NCBI GenBank assembly: GCA_017437065.1
Contig: JAFSBX010000018.1
Coordinates: 1-34,125 of the forward strand
DNA length: 34,125 nucleotides
Source: Lachnospiraceae bacterium
GTDB taxonomy: Bacteria; Bacillota; Clostridia; Lachnospirales; Lachnospiraceae
Reading direction: 5' to 3'
Each line of letters begins with the position of its first letter. Within the stretch, counting starts at the first letter, position 1. The position numbers and the translations under genes are program-made. Shown one piece after another: positions 1 through 8,991 of this stretch. The notes below the pieces were generated by a model. That model had not been told where the DNA came from. It saw only the letters and a list, made by a program, of their open reading frames with translations, and made no database searches.

Positions 1-22
1 AGCTGCGTAACGCAGTTCTAAA

Positions 23-565
23 CTAACATAAGTTTATCAAAGAAGGTGATGCCTGCCAAGAGGAAAATGCAAATTTAATAAAGTTTTCCACAAAAAAATA
101 AAATTGGATAACTATAAATATAGGATGTGGATAACTTTTGTATTTTATTGCAAGTACAAAACATATGTTTGCTTTTTGCTGAAAAGGCAGGCTATAGATA
201 AATTTACCTTTCATTGCTGCCTTAAGGATGCATACCATTTCATTCGTCAGTTCAGGTAATCTTTTCAAGCAAGGCAACTTCTTCTTAGCATTTGCATATG
301 GATGACGCGTATCAAAATAAAATTGGTTATTTGTAAGTTTTCTTTTTTTAGCATTTTTGTAAAAATCTTTGGCTGACAAATTTATTTCTACACCGGTTAA
401 ATGAAGAAAATGATTTACCGGAAAGGATACTTCAAAAAATTCTTCACCATATACATATAGAAAAGCTTTGCCGGCCAGATTTTTACTATATATACCAGCT
501 GAGTCTATAATATCTTGTCGTATTGCATTTTTCTTATCTGTTTTTAGTAGCCATTTATACCTCAT
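23..565 (-). CDS. PBECR4-like predicted nuclease, possible toxin (C-terminus may be degraded)
   Basis: The 180-residue product starting MRYKWLLKTDKKNAI resembles, from memory, the PBECR4 family (barnase/EndoU/colicin/RelE-like predicted RNases). Key motifs are NLAGKAFLYVYGEEFFEVSF, then FLHLTGVEINLSAKDFYKNA and a Lys/Arg-rich segment. I chose the ATG at 565. A GTG at 592 also opens the frame, but it lies inside a stem-loop and sits one base from a GGAG. Neither start has a well-placed ribosome site, so translation may be weak. The last 50 or so residues are aromatic and hydrophobic and look unlike the rest, so the 3' end may be frameshifted or eroded. It has no protein-coding partner. Upstream is a tandem structured RNA with a terminator-like hairpin between it and the gene, which suggests a toxin under RNA control. 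The family call is moderate and the toxin role is inference. Confidence 0.6.
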   Translation of the reverse strand: MRYKWLLKTDKKNAIRQDIIDSAGIYSKNLAGKAFLYVYGEEFFEVSFPVNHFLHLTGVEINLSAKDFYKNAKKRKLTNNQFYFDTRHPYANAKKKLPCLKRLPELTNEMVCILKAAMKGKFIYSLPFQQKANICFVLAIKYKSYPHPIFIVIQFYFFVENFIKFAFSSWQASPSLINLC

Positions 566-570
566 ACGTA

Positions 571-597
571 AAGAGGAGTGTGACAAATGCACACTCC
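571..597 (-). terminator. Terminator-like hairpin between the tandem RNA and the nuclease gene
   Basis: On the minus strand GGAGTGTG (597-590), a 7-nt loop and CACACTCC (582-575) form a perfect 8-bp stem, followed by TCTTT. The U-tract is short and interrupted, so some read-through into the gene starting at 565 is expected. A leaky terminator between an RNA and a toxin gene is the arrangement known from ToxIN-type loci. Confidence 0.6.
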
Positions 598-631
598 ATC
601 AAGAATTTCTTTTAAAAAGAGTTTTCTGCTG

Positions 632-782
632 GTTGTCAGCCTCGGTACCCAGTTAAGATACCTTTAACGACGTGGAAATCATTAAGTCCCCCACGTGGAC
701 TGCAGCTTTATCCAAGCTGTCAGGCTCAATGTCCGGTTAAGACATCTGATGATATGGAAATTTACCCTGCTCCATTTGCAGC
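632..782 (-). repeat. Two diverged direct-repeat RNA units
   Basis: Unit A runs 782-716 and unit B 706-632 on the minus strand. Shared blocks in order are GCTGCA, ATTTCCAYRTC, CTTAACYGG and GAGSCTGACARC. The segments between are different in sequence but keep pairing. Confidence 0.7.
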
Positions 783-832
783 CCAACTTTTAACGATGCT
801 CTTACATCGAGAACATTACTGTTCTTACCTAT

Positions 833-870
833 ATTATAATCAATTTAGTGAAAAAACAACAGATATCTGT
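833..870 (-). promoter_or_regulatory. Promoter of the tandem RNA with adjacent palindrome
   Basis: On the minus strand there is TTGTTT (859-854), a 15-nt gap and a consensus TATAAT (838-833). A perfect 12-bp palindrome ACAGATATCTGT covers 859-870, touching the -35 box, and could be an operator. The 15-nt spacing is short; shifting the -35 by one or two bases gives 16-17. Confidence 0.5.
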
Positions 871-922
871 GATTTTTGTTTGAATTAATTCATTCCTCCC
901 CGCTGCCTTTCACGGGATTTCC

Positions 923-952
923 TTGACAGAAAAATTTTGCATATAGTATGAT
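923..952 (+). promoter_or_regulatory. Promoter of the subtilase gene
   Basis: TTGACA at 923-928 and TATGAT at 947-952 are separated by 18 nt. The start codon of the protease gene is at 999, preceded by the ribosome site GGGGGAG at 985-991. Confidence 0.7.
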
Positions 953-998
953 GATAAATAGAACAAAGGAAAAGTGAACTGAATGGGGGAGCATCAAG

Positions 999-3900
999 AT
1001 GAAGAAAAAGTGGAAAAGTGGACTTGCCTTATTTTTAGCCGGAGTTATTGCCTTAACACCGACAGTGGAGAGTATGGCAGCGAATTTATCGGTGGATAAT
1101 GCAACGGAAGTTGTTATTGCGGATGAAACTGTAGAAGACGGTAGTCGGGAGAATGAAAATACAGTAGAAATTGAGTCAGAAAGTGGAAAAGAAAGCATAC
1201 CGGAAACAGAAAATGAGACCGAAATAGCGTTGGAAACCGAGGTGGAAACGGAAAACGAAGTTGAAACAGGAGCCGAAAATGAGTCTGAAATTGAGACAGA
1301 ATCGGAATCTGAAACTAAGATTGAAAATGAAACAGAATTAGAAACTCAAATTGAGAATGAAACAGAAAGTGAAACGGAAACAGAAATTGCGACTGAGCCG
1401 GAAGTTGAAACGGAATCAGAAATTAATATAGAAATTGAAACAGAATTATCGCAGGAAACAGTGGCTGAAACAGAAACAATGACAGAAGAAGCTACTGAAT
1501 CAACAGGAGAGGAAGAAGAGAACGAATCCGGTCATAAAGAACCAAAGCTTGAAATGAATCTTTCCGCAGCAATGCAGGCAGAAAAGCGTGAACTCGCAGG
1601 AACTGCGGAGCATTTGACTGAGCTTCGGAAGGGGATTGAATATGTGGCAAATGAAGCAGTATTTATTGCTTCTTCTGAAAACTATGCGAAACGAGTTGCA
1701 GAAGGTTATGGTGCCTCATTATCAGCTTATGAAGATGGACTTGCAATCATGACCTTTGAAGATGAAGTAACAGAAATTATTGCGATGGCGGAAGATAATG
1801 AAGTAAAGCTTCCGGCGGTTTATCCGAATTATCTGTATACAGTTTATGGTGATGTGGATACCGCTTTAGTGGAAAGTGATGCCATGGCAACAGCAAGCGG
1901 TACAGATGCTATGTTGTCAAAGCAGTATTATCATGATGAGATTCATACAAAAGAAGCATGGAATTATAATTCTGCTGCCGGAAAAGGAATCAAGGTTGCG
2001 GTAATTGACAGTGGAATTAACAAAAGTCATGAAGATTTGAGCAAGAGAGTGGCTTCTGTAACAGTTACCCACAGTGAACCATATAACAAAAGTGAAGACA
2101 ATGATGGACAGGGAACACATGTGGCAGGGATTATTGCGGCAAACAGAAATAATGCAGTAGGCGGAGCCGGAATTGCATATAATGCATCTATTGTTTCCGT
2201 GAAAGCACTGGAAGAAAACCCATTGTTTCCGGAGGAAACAGCAGCCGGCAGTACTTCAAGTATTTTAAAAGCAGTAAATGCATCAGTGAAAAGCGGGGCA
2301 AGAGTTATTAATATGAGTTTTGGTGGCCGTTACTATGATGCGTTGCTTGAAGAAGCTGTAAATGAGGCAGTAAATAAAGGAATTGTTGTAGTTGCAGCTG
2401 CGGGAGATGAATCTATAGAATTATCAAATAATATCAGAGATATTCAAAACTATCGTTCACCTGCCAGTTTTGAAAATGTTATTACGGTATCATCAAAGAA
2501 AAATGGAAGTAGTTCGTTGGCAGCTTCCTCTAACTATGGAGCAGGTATCGTTGATATTACTGCACCGGGAGTGGGAATACTTTCCAGTGTTCCGGCAAAT
2601 GTGTATGGGAAGAAATATGAAAGCATGAGTGGAACATCACAGGCTGCATCCATGGTGTCGGCGACAGCAGCATATATTCTTTCCGTAAATTCAGATTTAA
2701 AAAATAAGAAAAACAAACAAACGGTAGATACGATTAAAAAGATTTTGCAGGATTCAGCATCAAAAGAAGGGTTTAGTGATGCTTCTAAGTTTGGTGCGGG
2801 GCTCTTGAACGTGGAAGCAGCAGTGAAAATGGCGGCACCTTCAAAAGAAATTGGGACAGAACTGCAGGCACCTGTTGCGACAATCAATGGGATAGAGCTT
2901 AAAAATAATAATAAAGTACAGACGATTCAGCATACAGATTTTATTACACTTTCTGCTTTGCTGGGAGAAAATGTTGATGAAAATGTTAAGATTTACTATA
3001 CATTAAATGGAAAAACTCCGACAGAAAACAGTACACTTTATACAGAGCCTTTCAAATTGGAAATGTCCGGTAATAAAACATTAAAAGTAATTGCCGTATA
3101 TTATGGAAAGAAAAGTAAAGTTACAACAATAAAAGTAAAAGTAAATGCTTACGCACAAAACTTTTCTATTACATCCAAATCGGGATATAATTGTGTATGT
3201 TCAGGGAAGAAACTGACTTTATCGGCAGGACAATGGGAACCTTCTTATACAACAAAGAAGAAAGTACAATGGTCCATTATTTCCGGTGGAGAGTATGCTC
3301 AAATTGATAAGAATAAAGGTATAGTGACAGCCAAGAATGTGGATGCAATACAGAAAGTAACAGTGCAGGCAATGGCAACTGACCAAAAAGAAGGACAGGC
3401 TGCGGCGACAATTGAGATTTCAATTATACCAAAAGTAAAGAGTTTGAGTTTAAAGAATGCGGCGGATAAAAAAGAAGTACAGATGAATTATCCGGCGACA
3501 AAGAAGATGGAAGTAGTGGTAAATCCTACAGGAACACCGATTGTTTATTCAAGTTCAAACAGTAAGGTTGCGACGGTAGATCCAGTAACAGGAATTATTA
3601 GTACAGTAGGAGCAGGAAAGGCAACAATTACTGCAAAGACAATAGACGGAAGTAATAAAAAGGTTACGATGAAAGTTAAAGTAACAAAAGCAGTTACTTC
3701 GGTCAAGGTAACTTCGAAAAATGGCGAGTATCAGGTTGCGGCCGGAAAGAAATTACAAATGGTTGCAACCATACCAAGCGATGCTTCAGATAAAAAAGTA
3801 AAATGGAGTATTACAAAAGGGGCAGAAGGAGTATCGATTTCAGATAAGGGTGTTCTTTCTGTGAATAAAACGAAAATTAAAGAAGTTACAAAAGTTACTG

Positions 3901-4856
3901 TAAGAGCTACCGCATGGAACGATGCACGGAAATATGACGACAAGGCAGTTACAATTTATCCTGTTGCTACTGATAAGATTACAATGGAAGGCAATAAGAC
4001 TACTTATCATCTTGGAACGATAAACAAAGGAGATTTGAAAACCGGCATACAGTTGTATCCTTATAGCAATAACTATACAGATGGTTTATTTGGAAGAAAA
4101 CAGGGAAGTGGTACAACTAATTTAGACAGGTTTACATATAAATCTACTAATACCAAGGTTGCAACAGTTAGTGAAAAAGGACTTGTGACTGCAAAAACAG
4201 CAGGAACTGCAAAGATAAAAATTACTGCAAGAGATGGAAGCGGAAAGAGCTTTACCTGTACTATAAAAGTTTTAAATCCGGTAATTAAAGTGGCTGTTTA
4301 TTCAAAGTCAGGCGTAGATTTTCTGGCAAAAGGAAAAACGATGTCCATGGGAGCGTTAGTATATGGCAATGCTTCTAATAATAAAATTGAATGGACAACT
4401 TCCAACAAGAAAATTGCCACGGTTAGTGCAGGCGGAAAAGTAACAGGCAAAGAATACGGTACAGCTGTTATTACTGCAAAGGCTTTAGATGGAAGCGGAA
4501 CAACAGGTTCATTTACGATAACAATAAAGCCACTCATTAAGAAACTGGGATATTTTGAAAAAGCGGAAAGCAGTAATTTGAAAACTACGATTAGTGATGT
4601 GATGTATGTGGATGAACATAAAGGGTTAGAACAGTTTATGCCTTATTATGTAGATGAATCTTCAAGTCAGATAAAATACGAAGATGTGGACAGTCTTGTA
4701 AGCTGGAAATCTACAAATATAAATGTGATCCAGATTGTGAGAGATAAAGATAGGAAGTTACAGGTAGTAGCAGTAAATCCGGGAAAAGCCGAACTTATAT
4801 TTAAAGCACTGGATGGTTCGGGCAAGACAGCAAAAGTAAAGATAACAGTAAAATAA
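999..4856 (+). CDS. Secreted S8 (subtilisin-like) serine protease with Glu/Thr-rich stalk and Ig-like (Big_2) repeats
   Basis: A 1285-residue exported protease. Residues 1-29 are a signal peptide (KKKWK, hydrophobic core, AAN). Residues 35-185 are a low-complexity stalk of E-T-E and E-N-E repeats, very acidic. A propeptide-like segment follows. The catalytic domain carries Asp337 in AVIDSG, His374 in GTHVAG and Ser547 in SGTSQAAS. The oxyanion-hole position, normally Asn in AAGNE, is Asp470 (AAAGDE). Around 630-720 a chitobiase C-terminal-like fold is suggested by YTLNGKTPTENS. From about 720 to the end come several Big_2-like Ig domains with SSNSKVATVDPVTGIIS and similar. There is no LPXTG anchor, so it is probably secreted or held non-covalently in the wall. 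It has its own promoter and terminator. Substrate is unknown. A peptidase S8 call is firm; activity is less sure because of Asp470. Confidence 0.93.
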   Translation: MKKKWKSGLALFLAGVIALTPTVESMAANLSVDNATEVVIADETVEDGSRENENTVEIESESGKESIPETENETEIALETEVETENEVETGAENESEIETESESETKIENETELETQIENETESETETEIATEPEVETESEINIEIETELSQETVAETETMTEEATESTGEEEENESGHKEPKLEMNLSAAMQAEKRELAGTAEHLTELRKGIEYVANEAVFIASSENYAKRVAEGYGASLSAYEDGLAIMTFEDEVTEIIAMAEDNEVKLPAVYPNYLYTVYGDVDTALVESDAMATASGTDAMLSKQYYHDEIHTKEAWNYNSAAGKGIKVAVIDSGINKSHEDLSKRVASVTVTHSEPYNKSEDNDGQGTHVAGIIAANRNNAVGGAGIAYNASIVSVKALEENPLFPEETAAGSTSSILKAVNASVKSGARVINMSFGGRYYDALLEEAVNEAVNKGIVVVAAAGDESIELSNNIRDIQNYRSPASFENVITVSSKKNGSSSLAASSNYGAGIVDITAPGVGILSSVPANVYGKKYESMSGTSQAASMVSATAAYILSVNSDLKNKKNKQTVDTIKKILQDSASKEGFSDASKFGAGLLNVEAAVKMAAPSKEIGTELQAPVATINGIELKNNNKVQTIQHTDFITLSALLGENVDENVKIYYTLNGKTPTENSTLYTEPFKLEMSGNKTLKVIAVYYGKKSKVTTIKVKVNAYAQNFSITSKSGYNCVCSGKKLTLSAGQWEPSYTTKKKVQWSIISGGEYAQIDKNKGIVTAKNVDAIQKVTVQAMATDQKEGQAAATIEISIIPKVKSLSLKNAADKKEVQMNYPATKKMEVVVNPTGTPIVYSSSNSKVATVDPVTGIISTVGAGKATITAKTIDGSNKKVTMKVKVTKAVTSVKVTSKNGEYQVAAGKKLQMVATIPSDASDKKVKWSITKGAEGVSISDKGVLSVNKTKIKEVTKVTVRATAWNDARKYDDKAVTIYPVATDKITMEGNKTTYHLGTINKGDLKTGIQLYPYSNNYTDGLFGRKQGSGTTNLDRFTYKSTNTKVATVSEKGLVTAKTAGTAKIKITARDGSGKSFTCTIKVLNPVIKVAVYSKSGVDFLAKGKTMSMGALVYGNASNNKIEWTTSNKKIATVSAGGKVTGKEYGTAVITAKALDGSGTTGSFTITIKPLIKKLGYFEKAESSNLKTTISDVMYVDEHKGLEQFMPYYVDESSSQIKYEDVDSLVSWKSTNINVIQIVRDKDRKLQVVAVNPGKAELIFKALDGSGKTAKVKITVK

Positions 4857-4867
4857 TTCTTACGAAA

Positions 4868-4897
4868 GGGCAGCACGTGTGATAGTGCTGTCTTTTT
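4868..4897 (+). terminator. Rho-independent terminator after the subtilase gene
   Basis: GGCAGCAC at 4869-4876 pairs with GTGCTGTC at 4885-4892 (one G-U), followed by TTTTT. It isolates the protease gene from rpoB. Confidence 0.8.
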
Positions 4898-4957
4898 CCA
4901 TTAATACTAAATTTTATGCTTGAAGAAATTATACTTGACAAAATCTGTAAAATATGC

Positions 4958-5000
4958 TTGACTTGCAAAAATGCTTGTAGTAGAATGGATAGTGCACTAT
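4958..5000 (+). promoter_or_regulatory. rpoBC promoter with palindrome at the start site
   Basis: TTGACT (4958-4963), 17 nt, TAGAAT (4981-4986). A perfect 12-bp palindrome ATAGTGCACTAT covers 4989-5000, where transcription should begin. A second TTGACA at 4935-4940 has no good -10 partner. The untranslated leader would be about 90 nt. Confidence 0.65.
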
Positions 5001-5080
5001 TGTGGTGTGGTATGCAATTTTTTTGAAAAGAAAATACCGACAAATAGGCCAAAAATCATAAAGAACGGGGTGAAATGTCA

Positions 5081-8000
5081 ATGGAAAAGAACAGAATACG
5101 TCCTATATCATCCGGCAGCGGTAAGAATGTACGTATGAGTTATTCACGACAAAAAGAGGTTTTGGAGATGCCGAACTTAATAGAAGTCCAGAAGGATTCC
5201 TATAAGTGGTTTTTAGAAGAAGGCTTGAAAGAAGTTTTCGATGATATATCTCCGATTGCAGATTACAGCGGACATTTAAGTCTTGAATTTGTAGACTTTG
5301 AGCTGTGTGAGGATGATGTCAAGTATTCTATTGAAAAATGTAAGGAAAGAGATGCAACATATGCAGCACCTTTAAAGGTGAAAGTCCGTCTTTACAACAA
5401 AGAAAAAGAAGAAATCAGTGAACATGAAATCTTCATGGGCGACCTTCCTTTAATGACAGAAACAGGTACATTCGTTATTAATGGTGCGGAACGTGTTATC
5501 GTTAGCCAGTTAGTACGTTCACCGGGTATTTATTATGCGATTGGACATGATAAAATCGGTAAGACTCTGTACTCTTCCACAGTTATTCCTAATCGTGGTG
5601 CATGGCTGGAATATGAAACAGATTCCAATGATGTTTTTTATGTACGTGTAGACAGAACAAGAAAGGTGCCGATTACAGTACTTCTTAGAGCACTTGGAGT
5701 AGGCACAAACGACGAAATCAGAGAACTGTTTGGTGACGAACCTAAAATCGAAGCAAGTTTTGCGAAAGACACTTCTGAAAACTACCAGGAGGGTCTGTTA
5801 GAGTTATACAAAAAGATTCGTCCGGGTGAACCTTTAAGCGTAGAAAGCGCTGAAAGTTTGATTACCGCTATGTTCTTTGACCCCAGAAGATATGATTTGG
5901 CGAAAGTCGGAAGATATAAATTTAATAAGAAGCTGGCACTGAAAAACAGAATCAGACATCAGGTTTTAGCAGAAGACGTAATTGATACAACAACCGGAGA
6001 AGTTCTTGCAGCAGCAGGAACAAAAGTGACAGCAGATCTTGCTGATACAATTCAGAATGCAGCTGTTCCTTACGTATGGATTCAGACAGAAGAAAAGAAT
6101 GTAAAAGTTCTTTCCAACATGATGGTAGACATTACCAATTATGTAGACTGCGATCCGAAGGAACTTGGCATTACAGAGCTTGTATACTATCCGGTATTAC
6201 AGCAGATTTTAGAGGAATATGCAGACAATGCAGAAGAGCTTGCAGATGCAATCCAGAGAAATGTGTATGAGCTTATTCCGAAACATATTACAAAGGAAGA
6301 TATTTTAGCTTCCATTAACTACAACATTCATTTGGAATATGGTCTTGGAAACAGCGACGATATCGACCACTTAGGAAACAGACGTATCAGAGCTGTCGGT
6401 GAATTATTACAGAATCAGTATCGTATCGGTCTTTCCAGAATGGAAAGAGTTGTTCGTGAAAGAATGACAACACATGATTCCGAAGAAGTATCACCGCAGG
6501 CACTTATTAATATTAAACCGGTGCAGGCAGCGGTAAAAGAATTCTTTGGTTCTTCCCAGCTGTCACAGTTCATGGATCAGAACAACCCTCTTGGTGAGCT
6601 GACTCATAAGAGACGTTTGTCCGCATTAGGACCGGGTGGTTTGTCCAGAGACAGAGCCGGATTCGAGGTTCGAGACGTTCACTATTCCCACTACGGAAGA
6701 ATGTGTCCTATCGAAACTCCGGAAGGTCCGAACATCGGTCTTATCAACTCCCTTGCAAGTTATGCAAGAATTAACGAATATGGTTTCGTAGAAGCACCAT
6801 ATCGTAAAATTGACAAAACAGATCCTGCGAATCCGCGTGTAACGGATGAAGTTATTTATATGACCGCAGATGAAGAAGATAATTATCATGTAGCACAGGC
6901 GAACGAAGCCCTGGATGCAGAAGGACATTTCGTAAAGAATTCCGTATCCGGTCGTTACAGAGAGGAGACACAGGAATATCCAAAGACCATGTTTGATTAC
7001 ATGGACGTATCTCCTAAGATGGTATTCTCCGTAGCTACAGCGCTCATTCCTTTCCTTGAGAACGACGATGCGAACCGTGCGCTGATGGGTTCCAACATGC
7101 AGCGTCAGGCAGTGCCGCTTCTCATTACGGAAGCTCCGGCAGTAGGAACAGGTATGGAAGTAAAAGCAGCCGTTGACTCAGGTGTTTGTGTAGTTGCTAA
7201 AAAAGCAGGTACAATTGATTACGTTTCTTCCAACTTAATCAAAATGACATATGATGACGGTGGAAAAGAAGAATATCGTTTGACAAAATTTGCACGAAGC
7301 AACCAGTCTAACTGCTACAACCAGAAGCCTATCGTATTTAAAGGCAACCATGTTGCAGCAGGACAGGTAATCGCAGACGGTCCTTCTACTTATGAAGGTG
7401 AACTTGCCCTTGGTAAGAACCCGTTAATCGGTTTCATGACATGGGAAGGTTACAACTACGAAGATGCTGTATTATTAAGTGAAAGATTAGTTCAGGAAGA
7501 TGTTTATACTTCCGTTCATATTGAAGAATACGAAGCAGAAGCACGTGACACCAAATTAGGACCGGAAGAAATCACAAGAGACGTTCCGGGTGTTGGTGAT
7601 GATGCACTGAAAGATTTGGATGACAGAGGTATTATCCGTATCGGTGCAGAGGTTCGTGCGGGTGATATTCTTGTCGGTAAAGTAACTCCTAAGGGAGAAA
7701 CAGAACTGACAGCAGAAGAAAGACTTCTTCGTGCTATTTTCGGTGAAAAAGCAAGAGAAGTAAGAGATACTTCTTTGAAAGTACCTCATGGTGAATATGG
7801 TATTGTTGTAGATGCGAAAGTATTTACAAGAGAAAATGGTGATGAATTATCTCCGGGTGTAAATCAGGCAGTTCGTATTTACATTGCACAGAAGAGAAAA
7901 ATTTCTGTTGGTGATAAGATGGCCGGTCGTCATGGTAACAAGGGTGTCGTTTCCCGTGTATTACCTGTAGAAGATATGCCTTACTTACCAAACGGACGTC

Positions 8001-8953
8001 CGCTTGACATCGTACTGAATCCTCTGGGCGTACCTTCCCGTATGAACATTGGACAGGTACTTGAAATCCATTTAAGTCTTGCAGCAAAAGCACTTGGCTT
8101 TAACGTAGCAACACCGGTATTCGATGGTGCAAACGAAAAAGACATTATGGATACTTTGGATTTAGCAAACGATTATGTAAATCTTGAATGGGAAGAGTTT
8201 GAAAGCAAACACAAAGAAGAACTCTTACCGGAAGTTATGCAGTATTTATCTGATAACAGAGATCATAGAGAATTGTGGAAAGGTGTTCCGATTTCAAGAG
8301 ATGGTAAAGTAAGACTTCGTGACGGTAGAACAGGTGAATATTTCGACAGCCCGGTAACTATCGGACACATGCACTACTTAAAACTCCATCACTTGGTAGA
8401 CGATAAGATCCATGCACGTTCCACAGGTCCTTACTCCTTAGTAACACAGCAGCCGTTAGGTGGTAAAGCACAGTTCGGTGGACAGCGTTTCGGAGAAATG
8501 GAAGTTTGGGCACTGGAAGCTTATGGTGCATCTTATACATTACAGGAAATCTTAACTGTAAAATCCGATGATGTTATCGGACGTGTTAAGACTTACGAAG
8601 CAATTATCAAAGGTGAAAATATTCCTGAACCGGGAATCCCTGAATCTTTCAAAGTATTATTGAAAGAATTACAGTCACTTGGATTAGATGTGCGTGTGCT
8701 TCGTGAAGATCAGACAGAGGTTGAAATTATGGAAACCATCGAATATGGTGACACAGATTACCGTTATGAGATGGAAGGTGATTCCAAAAACTATGACTAC
8801 GAAGATGCTTCTTTAGGTTCCATGGGCTACCAGAAACAGGAATTTGACGCAGAAAGCGGCGAACTGGTAAGTGCGGAAGAAGAGATGGCAGAAGATGATG
8901 AATTTTTTGCAGAAGAAATGGAAGAGGATTTCGTAGATTCCTTTGACGAATAA
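5081..8953 (+). CDS. rpoB: DNA-directed RNA polymerase subunit beta
   Basis: Beta subunit of RNA polymerase, which forms the catalytic cleft with beta'. All conserved blocks are present, including the rifampicin pocket [14 protein letters not shown] and [13 protein letters not shown]. Counting from an ATG at 5075, the positions matching E. coli Asp516, His526 and Ser531 are Asp501, His511 and Ser516, so this pocket is wild type. The late motif [15 protein letters not shown] is intact. The C-terminus is extended and strongly acidic. Two ATGs are possible: 5075 sits only two bases from GGGGTG (5067-5072), while 5081 has a normal gap and gives the usual start MEKNRIRP, so I prefer 5081 (1290 residues). 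rplJ-rplL, the common upstream neighbours, are absent here. It is co-transcribed with rpoC. Confidence 0.97.
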   Translation: MEKNRIRPISSGSGKNVRMSYSRQKEVLEMPNLIEVQKDSYKWFLEEGLKEVFDDISPIADYSGHLSLEFVDFELCEDDVKYSIEKCKERDATYAAPLKVKVRLYNKEKEEISEHEIFMGDLPLMTETGTFVINGAERVIVSQLVRSPGIYYAIGHDKIGKTLYSSTVIPNRGAWLEYETDSNDVFYVRVDRTRKVPITVLLRALGVGTNDEIRELFGDEPKIEASFAKDTSENYQEGLLELYKKIRPGEPLSVESAESLITAMFFDPRRYDLAKVGRYKFNKKLALKNRIRHQVLAEDVIDTTTGEVLAAAGTKVTADLADTIQNAAVPYVWIQTEEKNVKVLSNMMVDITNYVDCDPKELGITELVYYPVLQQILEEYADNAEELADAIQRNVYELIPKHITKEDILASINYNIHLEYGLGNSDDIDHLGNRRIRAVGELLQNQYRIGLSRMERVVRERMTTHDSEEVSPQALINIKPVQAAVKEFFGSSQLSQFMDQNNPLGELTHKRRLSALGPGGLSRDRAGFEVRDVHYSHYGRMCPIETPEGPNIGLINSLASYARINEYGFVEAPYRKIDKTDPANPRVTDEVIYMTADEEDNYHVAQANEALDAEGHFVKNSVSGRYREETQEYPKTMFDYMDVSPKMVFSVATALIPFLENDDANRALMGSNMQRQAVPLLITEAPAVGTGMEVKAAVDSGVCVVAKKAGTIDYVSSNLIKMTYDDGGKEEYRLTKFARSNQSNCYNQKPIVFKGNHVAAGQVIADGPSTYEGELALGKNPLIGFMTWEGYNYEDAVLLSERLVQEDVYTSVHIEEYEAEARDTKLGPEEITRDVPGVGDDALKDLDDRGIIRIGAEVRAGDILVGKVTPKGETELTAEERLLRAIFGEKAREVRDTSLKVPHGEYGIVVDAKVFTRENGDELSPGVNQAVRIYIAQKRKISVGDKMAGRHGNKGVVSRVLPVEDMPYLPNGRPLDIVLNPLGVPSRMNIGQVLEIHLSLAAKALGFNVATPVFDGANEKDIMDTLDLANDYVNLEWEEFESKHKEELLPEVMQYLSDNRDHRELWKGVPISRDGKVRLRDGRTGEYFDSPVTIGHMHYLKLHHLVDDKIHARSTGPYSLVTQQPLGGKAQFGGQRFGEMEVWALEAYGASYTLQEILTVKSDDVIGRVKTYEAIIKGENIPEPGIPESFKVLLKELQSLGLDVRVLREDQTEVEIMETIEYGDTDYRYEMEGDSKNYDYEDASLGSMGYQKQEFDAESGELVSAEEEMAEDDEFFAEEMEEDFVDSFDE

Positions 8954-8991
8954 TTGGAGAACATCCACAAACTTTGGAAGGAGAGCCACAA

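Larger units (their letters stand above)
571..826 (-). ncRNA. Tandem structured RNA upstream of the nuclease gene (candidate RNA antitoxin or tandem regulatory RNA)
   Basis: The minus-strand stretch between a promoter and the terminator hairpin holds no reading frame but much structure. It has two small hairpins at the 5' side (GAAC/GTTC and CGATG/CATCG), then two related units of about 67 and 75 nt. Each unit has a first stem and a second 6-bp stem capped by the loop TTAACYG. Stem sequences differ between units yet still pair: GATGTC/GACATT against GGTATC/GGTACC, and ATGGA/TCCAT against ACGTGG/CCACGT. That is compensatory change, the mark of a folded RNA. The units are joined by a CAGCTT/AAGCTG hairpin. 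The 5' end is estimated from the promoter. I do not recognise a known RNA family. Confidence 0.6.

Noticed and set aside
468-656. Plus-strand open frame of 62 codons
   Set aside because: It overlaps the nuclease gene, the terminator hairpin and part of an RNA unit on the other strand; no ribosome site.
632-782. Remnant of an IS200/IS605 transposon end
   Set aside because: No transposase fragment is readable in any frame; the paired changes between units are better explained by RNA structure.
890-1198. Minus-strand open frame of 102 codons over the start of the subtilase gene
   Set aside because: It is a shadow of the signal peptide and Glu/Thr repeat on the other strand and has no ribosome site.
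1140-1560. Repetitive DNA that could be taken for a CRISPR or satellite array
   Set aside because: The repeats are in frame and code for Glu/Thr; no spacer-like unique segments of fixed length.
6542-6622. Antibiotic-resistance changes in rpoB or rpsL
   Set aside because: The key residues of the rifampicin pocket and the S12 lysines are wild type.
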